From NCBI GenBank assembly GCA_031267855.1, contig JAIRYH010000084.1:1-11010 (forward strand): a stretch of DNA of 11,010 nucleotides. The letters are read 5' to 3'. The position numbers and the translations under genes are program-made. Of the stretch, positions 5,445 through 11,010 are shown piece after piece (position 1 is the stretch's first letter; each line of letters starts with the position of its first letter). The DNA comes from Prevotellaceae bacterium. GTDB taxonomy: Bacteria > Bacteroidota > Bacteroidia > Bacteroidales > UBA932. The notes beneath the pieces were generated by a model. The model was given only the letters and a program-made list of their open reading frames with translations. It ran no database searches and was not told the origin of the DNA.

Positions 5445-8174
5445 ATGAATAATAAATCGAACATACGCCGCATGTCCCGTTTCTTCCTGCCGCTTGCGTG
5501 CGCGGGCATGGCTGTTTCCTGCGAGCAGGTGGATACGCTCGGCAATGCAGCCGACGTAACCGCTGTATCCGTTCTTCAGCATGAGCCGTCGTCCGTCCGG
5601 CTGGGGACGCCGACCAGGATAGACGATCAGACGATCGTGCTTCCCGTGCTGTACGGGAAGTACGAATTTGATGAACAGCGTCCGCTGCGCCTCCGGCTGT
5701 CTGTCGGCGTTTCCAAAGATGTGGCGAAGATACTGGCAAAGGAAGGCGGCCTGTTCAATCCCGACGAGGTAACGTTCGGAAGCATCGGCGAGGTGGTAGC
5801 GTTTGACGTGGTAGCCGCCAGCGGTAAAGTCAAGCGCTGGTACCTGCGCCTGCTGGAAACCATCCTCGACGAGCAGACGCAGATCAGGGGCTTCGATATA
5901 ACCGGCTACGCGCCCGCCGGGGCGGTGATCGGCCGCGAGGCGATCATCAGGCACAGCGAAAATGAAATAGGCATACTGGCGCTGGCGCCCGTGTTTCCGC
6001 TGTCCGTAACGCCCGGCATTACTTTGGCGGGCATGAATGCACGCATTGAAGGCTATACGCCGGGCGACGTCCTGACGTTTACGTCCATCGACGCCGCCGT
6101 AACGCTGCCGGTGAAAGCCGAAAGCGGCAAAACGCAGGCATGGACGGTGAGGCTGATACAGTGCCGTGACGCCGGCGAAGAGCCCTCCCTGAGCCTTGTA
6201 ACCCAAACCCGCCTGTCGCTGCCCGCAGACGCCCTGTCGTTTGAACTGCCGCAGGGAGGCACGGTAGAAAGTGTAGAGCCGGATTTCCCGTCCGGCATGA
6301 TCACGCTGCAGACGAAAGGGAACACGGCGCCGGTGGTCGTGAAGGCGCACCTGCCCGTGCACCCGGCAGCGCAGCTGGTCAACGGCCCTGCCGATACGAC
6401 TTTTCACTTCACGGCGTTCGATGAAACCGTCGATTTCTATATTGTTGACGCCGTTTCTACCTTTTATAAGAAATGGACGCTGCGCCTTGCCCGGTGGCAC
6501 AGCCGCGAGGCGGACATTAAAACATTTGCGCTGACGGACGTATCTTCTCCCATTGTCCTGGATCCGCCGGAGATTAATCCGCTGAACGCTGCCGTTACGC
6601 TGAAAATTACCGGCGGCGCCGCGCATTTTCCGTTTACCGCCCATATCGCAGCAACCCTTTCGGAAGGCGCGCAGCTGAAGGACAACCAGCCCCTGGCCTT
6701 TGCGCAGACCTTTGCGGATATGGAAACTGCCGTTCCGCTGACCGTGGTGGCGGAAAACGGCGGGGAACGGACGTGGAACATCCGATTCCTCAACGCCGAC
6801 CCGGCATCCGCGGCCAAACGCACCGGCAGCGACGTTACCGCATTCGTGATGGACAGCTGGTCGTCGGAGGAAAACCCGGTTACCGGCAGCAAAGTAAAAC
6901 TTGACCCGACAGCCGCAATAGACGCCGCCGCGAAGAACATCACCGTCAAAATCACCGACTGGAAAAAATATTTCCCGCTGAAACTGAAAGCGGCCATTAC
7001 CTTGTCGGAGGGCGCTGTCAGCGACCTGGATCATGCCGAAACACTCGAATTTGCTGCGCCGGACAACGCGAAATCATTTACCGTTACCGCCGAAAACGGC
7101 AGCAGTACGGTCTGGATCATCCGGTTTGCGGACGAAGAACCGGCGAAAAGCAACCTCGCCGCATTAACGGATTTCAGCGTGGGCGACCGCCTCTCGGCGG
7201 ATAGCCGGATAGATGAAATTTACATTGAACCGGGCAGAAAGCAGGTGGTCATCTTGCTTTCACATGCCCGGTTCCCGTTGCGGATTACGCCCGTAATTGC
7301 CGTTTCGCCCAAAGCGCACTTGTTGGACATCAACAGCAACGAAGAAATAATTTTCAGCGGCTTCGACGATGAGAAGACTATCCGCCTGCTGCCCGAAGAC
7401 GAAAGCAGTGTCGTCGCCTATAAGATAATGCTGCTGAACGCGCCGCAGCTGGTCAACGGAACGCTGGACGAATGGAGCGATGATAAAAATGCCGCGGGAT
7501 GGGACAATCCCAATGCTACCGGCGTGATCACCGCGAGCAGGCTGGCGCCGGGCTATGCCGGTACCGGCTATGCCGCCAGGCTTACCTCGGCAACGGCTAC
7601 GATACTCGGCTCTATCAAGGTAACCGCTTCCGGTTCCATATTTTTAGGACGGTTCGATTACCAGATCATGTATGCTTCCAAACCCAAATTGATGACATGG
7701 TTCGGCATTCCCTGGCAGGGGCGTCCCATTGCACTGGAGGCGGATTATACTTACCGGCCCGGCGCACGGCTGGTCAATTCCAGCCACGACCCCGTGGACG
7801 GTACGGACGAAGGCTCGGCAACGGTTGAGCTGCTTCACTGGGGAGGAAGCGGCGCCATCAAATACCACAGCATTGCACCGGACGACGCCTACGGGCATGC
7901 CGGCAACGAAGCCGAATCGCCCGGCATTACCGTCACCGCCCGCGCCAAGAATGAACATATCACGGCAACCGCCGGCTGGCGAAAATTGCGGCTGAATCTC
8001 GTTACGCTGGACGCTGCCGAAACGCCCAATTACATTCACATTACTTTTGCCTCCAGCACCCGCGGCGACAAGCAAATCGGCGCCGACGGAAGCACGCTGA
8101 TACTTGATAATATTCGCCTGATTTATTACGAACCCGAATCCGGAGCGACAACAGGCAGCAGCAGCAGGCGGTAG
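5445..8174 (+). CDS. Large surface lipoprotein with about six Ig-like repeats and a C-terminal PCMD domain
   Basis: This 909-residue protein starts with a lipoprotein signal peptide. The hydrophobic stretch ends at AVSC (23-26), and Cys26 would be lipidated. Residues after it (EQVD) include acidic ones, as in surface-export signals of Bacteroidota lipoproteins. Six diverged beta-sandwich-like units follow at roughly 38-137, 145-238, 248-349, 354-449, 461-562 and 568-664. Each ends in a related strand such as GKTQAWTVRL, ERTWNIRF or VVAYKIML, and they resemble the DUF5018-type Ig-like repeats. Residues about 668-895 resemble the PCMD (putative carbohydrate metabolism) domain: LVNGTLDEWSD at the start, IFLGRFDY, WFGIPWQGRPIALEADY (752-768) and a closing STLILDNIRLIYYEP. 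PCMD folds are thought to bind carbohydrate, but no reaction is known and I see no catalytic motif. An adjacent barrel gene follows 64 bp on. The alternative start Met10 gives a shorter signal peptide. Confidence 0.85.
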   Translation: MNNKSNIRRMSRFFLPLACAGMAVSCEQVDTLGNAADVTAVSVLQHEPSSVRLGTPTRIDDQTIVLPVLYGKYEFDEQRPLRLRLSVGVSKDVAKILAKEGGLFNPDEVTFGSIGEVVAFDVVAASGKVKRWYLRLLETILDEQTQIRGFDITGYAPAGAVIGREAIIRHSENEIGILALAPVFPLSVTPGITLAGMNARIEGYTPGDVLTFTSIDAAVTLPVKAESGKTQAWTVRLIQCRDAGEEPSLSLVTQTRLSLPADALSFELPQGGTVESVEPDFPSGMITLQTKGNTAPVVVKAHLPVHPAAQLVNGPADTTFHFTAFDETVDFYIVDAVSTFYKKWTLRLARWHSREADIKTFALTDVSSPIVLDPPEINPLNAAVTLKITGGAAHFPFTAHIAATLSEGAQLKDNQPLAFAQTFADMETAVPLTVVAENGGERTWNIRFLNADPASAAKRTGSDVTAFVMDSWSSEENPVTGSKVKLDPTAAIDAAAKNITVKITDWKKYFPLKLKAAITLSEGAVSDLDHAETLEFAAPDNAKSFTVTAENGSSTVWIIRFADEEPAKSNLAALTDFSVGDRLSADSRIDEIYIEPGRKQVVILLSHARFPLRITPVIAVSPKAHLLDINSNEEIIFSGFDDEKTIRLLPEDESSVVAYKIMLLNAPQLVNGTLDEWSDDKNAAGWDNPNATGVITASRLAPGYAGTGYAARLTSATATILGSIKVTASGSIFLGRFDYQIMYASKPKLMTWFGIPWQGRPIALEADYTYRPGARLVNSSHDPVDGTDEGSATVELLHWGGSGAIKYHSIAPDDAYGHAGNEAESPGITVTARAKNEHITATAGWRKLRLNLVTLDAAETPNYIHITFASSTRGDKQIGADGSTLILDNIRLIYYEPESGATTGSSSRR

Positions 8175-8229
8175 CTAACGCCGCCCCGCAATCAGGTACC
8201 GGCTGCCGGCGACAGCCCAATCTTTTAAT

Positions 8230-8268
8230 CTTGAAATTATGAAATTACGAACGCTTGAAATTATGAAA
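8230..8268 (+). repeat. Duplicated start-site sequence with two in-frame ATGs
   Basis: The 15-bp sequence CTTGAAATTATGAAA occurs exactly at 8230-8244 and 8254-8268, 24 bp (eight codons) apart. Each copy carries an ATG in the same frame, at 8239 and 8263. The two candidate translation starts of the barrel gene therefore have the same local context, and the sequence alone cannot decide between them. Confidence 0.8.
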
Positions 8269-9045
8269 AAAATACTTGTTATAATCGGTTGCGCCATGGG
8301 CTGGATAACGGGAAATGCGCAGGACAGCGACAGCGCGGCAAAATGGCGGACTGCCATTTTCGGCGACTACAGGCTGTCGCTGGGCGTGCAAATAGGCACC
8401 GACATGGGCGGGGCGGTTCCTTACCCGCTTCACAATGTGCCCAAGCCCGTCAATGCCTACCCGCATGTCAATGTTTCGCTGGGGGCAAAATGCGGTTTCC
8501 CGCTCTACAAGCGTTTTTCGCTGGGACTGGAATGTACCTATAAAACCGTCGCGATGGACGCCGACGCGCGGGTTGAAAACCAGAAGTTCGACGATGGCGG
8601 TATCGTTCAATATTTCTCAGGCACTGCCGAAATGCACATGTCGTTCACGATGATTGAAGTGCCGCTCTATGTCAAATACCGTTTCAACAACAGCAATAAA
8701 GTACTTTTCGGCGGCTATTATGCGCACGTGCTGTCGCCGAAGTTCGAGACCATCGCCAGGCAGGGCTACATCGGCGCGTCGCCCGACTTCGTGGGATCGC
8801 CCGTGACGCCGGAAGCCCCGCAGGTCATGAATTTCTCGTCGTCGCTGGGACGGTGGGACGCCGGCATGATGGTCGGGTACGAACTGCAAGTCTTCTCCCG
8901 CCTTCACGCCGGATTGCGTTTCCTGGTCGGCTTCAAAGACATTTTCAAACGCGGTAACCGTTATTTTGACTACAAAATGATTCCCATGCGTGGCGCCATT
9001 GTTGTGAGCTATAACGTCTTTAACGTTAAACTAAAAAAGCAGTAA
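8239..9045 (+). CDS. Outer-membrane beta-barrel protein, partner of the PCMD lipoprotein
   Basis: This encodes 268 residues from the ATG at 8239, or 260 from the in-frame ATG at 8263. The shorter form begins MKKILVIIGCAMGW and gives the more typical signal peptide, ending at GNA before Gln28 (long-form numbering), so I think 8263 is the likelier biological start. The mature part has repeated amphipathic strands with aromatic ends (for example FSLGLECTYKTV, VPLYVKYRF, KVLFGGYYAHV, AGMMVGYELQV, LHAGLRFLVGF) and ends in a strand with VVSYNVFNVKL. This is the pattern of the small OMP_b-brl_2 (PorT-like) barrels of Bacteroidota, usually 8-10 strands. No substrate can be inferred. It follows the PCMD lipoprotein gene by 64 bp on the same strand with no terminator between, so the two are probably cotranscribed and may act as a surface complex. 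Confidence 0.82.
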   Translation: MKLRTLEIMKKILVIIGCAMGWITGNAQDSDSAAKWRTAIFGDYRLSLGVQIGTDMGGAVPYPLHNVPKPVNAYPHVNVSLGAKCGFPLYKRFSLGLECTYKTVAMDADARVENQKFDDGGIVQYFSGTAEMHMSFTMIEVPLYVKYRFNNSNKVLFGGYYAHVLSPKFETIARQGYIGASPDFVGSPVTPEAPQVMNFSSSLGRWDAGMMVGYELQVFSRLHAGLRFLVGFKDIFKRGNRYFDYKMIPMRGAIVVSYNVFNVKLKKQ

Positions 9046-9099
9046 ATTTCCGGGGCGTTTTGGCGCACCGGCACACCGGCTTCACAGGCTGCCCCCTGT

Positions 9100-9134
9100 A
9101 AAAAAAAAGCTGCCCTTCCGGGCAGCCTTTTTTT
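9100..9134. terminator. Bidirectional intrinsic terminator
   Basis: A perfect 7-bp stem, GCTGCCC (9109-9115) with GGGCAGC (9120-9126), encloses a TTCC loop. It is followed by seven T on the plus strand and preceded by nine A, which are nine T on the minus strand. It therefore works in both directions, ending the rightward lipoprotein/barrel unit and the leftward SusC/SusD unit. It lies 55 nt past the barrel stop and about 20 nt past the SusD stop. Confidence 0.92.
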
Positions 9135-9153
9135 ATTATTTCATGAGAACAAC

Positions 9154-10929
9154 TTATTCCTTATAGTTGTCGGTCGGATAATCCCACCAAACGGGATAGG
9201 AATAAATATCGTCCAGCAAGGCATGCGGGTGCGATGCCGCGACATTTGCATTATTATATGCCTGTTCAAGAGTGGGAGATTGACAGAGTCGCCGATATTG
9301 TCTGCCATCGGGAATAAACCGTTTGTCATTATTTCCGCTGGTACGTTCGAAGGGTTCTGCCCAACCGCCGTAAATACTAGAACTGTAATCCATACGGCGC
9401 ATATCATTCCAGTTTTGCAGGGAGAACGACAAAGCAATAAATTTTTGTGTCATGATTTTACCCAGGGTCAAATTGCCTGATGTTCCGACCGCTGCCGAAT
9501 TCAGATAGTCATTAATTTCGGTTTGGGTTATTGGCTGTTTGGAAATATTTACAGGGTCATTGTATTCGCCCAATTTCTCGTTCATCAATTCCATGTGCGC
9601 CCTGACACCTTCTCTGTAAGCATCAAAAGCAGGACCCGCTTGCCCTTTGCTGAGCAGGGCTTCGGCTTTGATAAAACACATTTCGGGATAGCACAGGAAA
9701 TGCGTCGGCGCATCGGGACGGGAGTAGAAATTTCCCGAATTGATGATTGTACCATCACTCTCCTCTATATCTTTGAAATTTTTTGATACAGAACTTCGGG
9801 CAACCCCAACCGTAAGTAAAGACATCACTGTAGAATCGCTGTTTTCTATTACCGAGCCATCGTTCAAATTAATACCTTTCCCCCATTTCTTTTGATCGGG
9901 ATAATAAGAGCCGGGAGCAACCCAATTACTGCCGATACGGACGTTCGATTGCATGTCTACGCCGCGCGTACGGAACCATTGTCTGTTGCCCGTCTGTGCA
10001 CAGGGCACTAATTTATCGGCACGCGGGTCGGTAATACCCATCCCGTCAAAATCGGTCAATAAATCAACATACCATTTGGTCGGGTAATAGATATTGCTCC
10101 AGTTATTTAACCAGATATAAGTATACGAAACATTTACCGGATCGCCCCACAATCGATCGACATTATTAGCATCTAAGTTTTCGTGGCGAATCACCGTATT
10201 ATGGGCATTGCTTTGCGGCGCATCGGCAAGCGCAGCTAAAACAGCGTCCGCATCATACGATGCTTTTTTTGACAGGTTATTCAGCCAGCGTGCTTTCAAG
10301 CCATAGCACAATCTAATCCATTTGTCAACATCGCCACCGTTCCAGCAATCGCCTTCTCTTAGGGAGGTTGCACCCGGTTCCTGTGTTTTTTTAAACAAAG
10401 CAATTGCTTCGTCCAGCTCATTTATGCAGCCGTTGAAAATTGTTTTTCCGTCATCAAATTTAGGATTGATGATGGAATCGCTGAGCGCTTCCGTATAAGG
10501 CATTTCTCCATATACGTCTGCCATGGCCATAAAGCCCATAGCCCGGAAAAGTTTCGCTATCCCCATATAATGGTAGGCGCCTTCTCTTTCCGCCATAAGA
10601 TGTAAATGCGGCAGCGTGCCGCCTACTCCTACAAAGAAAGCTTGATAAGGATAAGTAGCTGCGGTATTATTGGCGGCTGTCCACTCTGCCAGCGATCCAT
10701 AACGGCCGCCGCGTGCGTCCAGCGTGATATGCTGTTCCATCAAGGCGCCAAAAACGCCACTGACCTGATACGTTTGCCCCATCCAGAATTGAATTGCCGG
10801 CAACCGGGTAGCCACACTTCCCGAGGTGCTGGTCGCATTATCAGGATCCTTATTAATGTCGAGATCCATACAGGAAACCGGCATCAATGTAATTAACAAT
10901 ATAATTCCTAATTTTATTATCTGTTTCAT
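9154..10929 (-). CDS. SusD/RagB-family nutrient-binding outer membrane lipoprotein
   Basis: This 591-residue protein is the surface substrate-binding partner of a SusC-like TonB-dependent transporter. A lipoprotein signal peptide ends at PVSC with Cys20 lipidated. The next residues, MDLDINKDPDNA, are acidic and typical of SusD N-termini. Family features include KLFRAMGFMAMADVYGEMPY (127-146), the TPR-like segment FIKAEALLSKGQA (419-431), and QKFIALSFSLQNWNDMRR (495-512) near the C-terminus. The overall layout suggests the SusD-like_2 subfamily. The substrate cannot be read from the sequence. The gene starts 28 bp after the SusC stop and ends at a strong terminator, so it is the last gene of its unit and no degradative enzyme gene follows it. 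It is clearly more A/T-rich than the rest of the window. Confidence 0.93.
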   Translation of the reverse strand: MKQIIKLGIILLITLMPVSCMDLDINKDPDNATSTSGSVATRLPAIQFWMGQTYQVSGVFGALMEQHITLDARGGRYGSLAEWTAANNTAATYPYQAFFVGVGGTLPHLHLMAEREGAYHYMGIAKLFRAMGFMAMADVYGEMPYTEALSDSIINPKFDDGKTIFNGCINELDEAIALFKKTQEPGATSLREGDCWNGGDVDKWIRLCYGLKARWLNNLSKKASYDADAVLAALADAPQSNAHNTVIRHENLDANNVDRLWGDPVNVSYTYIWLNNWSNIYYPTKWYVDLLTDFDGMGITDPRADKLVPCAQTGNRQWFRTRGVDMQSNVRIGSNWVAPGSYYPDQKKWGKGINLNDGSVIENSDSTVMSLLTVGVARSSVSKNFKDIEESDGTIINSGNFYSRPDAPTHFLCYPEMCFIKAEALLSKGQAGPAFDAYREGVRAHMELMNEKLGEYNDPVNISKQPITQTEINDYLNSAAVGTSGNLTLGKIMTQKFIALSFSLQNWNDMRRMDYSSSIYGGWAEPFERTSGNNDKRFIPDGRQYRRLCQSPTLEQAYNNANVAASHPHALLDDIYSYPVWWDYPTDNYKE

Positions 10930-10957
10930 AATTTTACTTGTTTAATGTTTGTTTTCC

Positions 10958-11010
10958 TTAAAATTTCAGATTAATACCAAAGGATACGCCGGCAGTAGCG
11001 GGTACATTAT
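10958..11010 (-). CDS. SusC-like TonB-dependent receptor, C-terminal end only
   Basis: Reading left from the window edge, the last 16 codons before TAA give NVPATAGVSFGINLKF. This is the typical closing beta-strand of SusC/RagA-family TonB-dependent transporters, including the C-terminal Phe recognised by the Bam machinery. The position just 28 bp upstream of a susD-like gene on the same strand is the standard susC-susD order. The 5' remainder lies outside the window. Confidence 0.85.
   Translation of the reverse strand, partial: NVPATAGVSFGINLKF

Noticed and set aside
5289..7034. 581-codon leftward open frame opposite the PCMD lipoprotein gene
   Set aside because: It is rich in Arg and Gly, has no recognisable domain, and covers a gene with a clear lipoprotein signal and repeats. 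It is a composition artefact.
9019..9030. Perfect 12-bp palindrome TTTAACGTTAAA
   Set aside because: It lies inside the last codons of the barrel gene (encoding part of VFNVKL), where codon choice explains it. There is no sign of an operator here.

Overview
The window looks like a chromosomal segment from a member of the Bacteroidota, most likely order Bacteroidales. The evidence is a SusC/SusD pair, lipoproteins whose lipidated Cys is followed by acidic residues, an OmpA protein with thrombospondin type 3 repeats, a PCMD-domain lipoprotein, no clear Shine-Dalgarno sites, and TAnnTTTG-type promoter boxes. Most of the window is GC-rich (sampled 60-bp lines near 60% or above). The SusD end is clearly richer in A/T. 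The genus cannot be fixed from the sequence.

Layout: (1) 1-117 has no gene. It holds a weak hairpin after the helicase stop and a possible promoter reading left out of the window. (2) 118-5184 is a leftward run of three genes: an OmpA-family barrel/peptidoglycan-binding protein, a TrkH-type K+ uptake subunit starting on the base after the ompA-like stop codon, and, 81 bp further on, a RecD-like SF1B helicase. (3) 5185-5444 is a divergent intergenic region. Its AT-rich left part carries two TAnnTTTG boxes facing opposite ways, and its GC-rich right part can form hairpins. (4) 5445-9045 is a rightward pair: a 909-residue lipoprotein with about six Ig-like repeats and a C-terminal PCMD domain, then a small outer-membrane beta-barrel protein. 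(5) 9100-9134 is a bidirectional terminator between converging units. (6) 9154-11010 is a leftward SusC/SusD unit: a complete SusD-like lipoprotein and the last 16 codons of the SusC-like receptor at the window edge.

The common theme is the cell envelope. OmpA links outer membrane to peptidoglycan, TrkH moves K+ across the inner membrane, the PCMD lipoprotein and barrel probably form a surface or outer-membrane pair, and SusC/SusD imports an unidentified nutrient. The helicase is the exception, probably a housekeeping DNA-repair gene at the end of the leftward unit. I see no tRNA, rRNA, CRISPR array, transposase or phage gene. The most interesting parts are the multi-repeat PCMD lipoprotein with its barrel partner, the compact divergent control region, and the composition break at the SusC/SusD unit.
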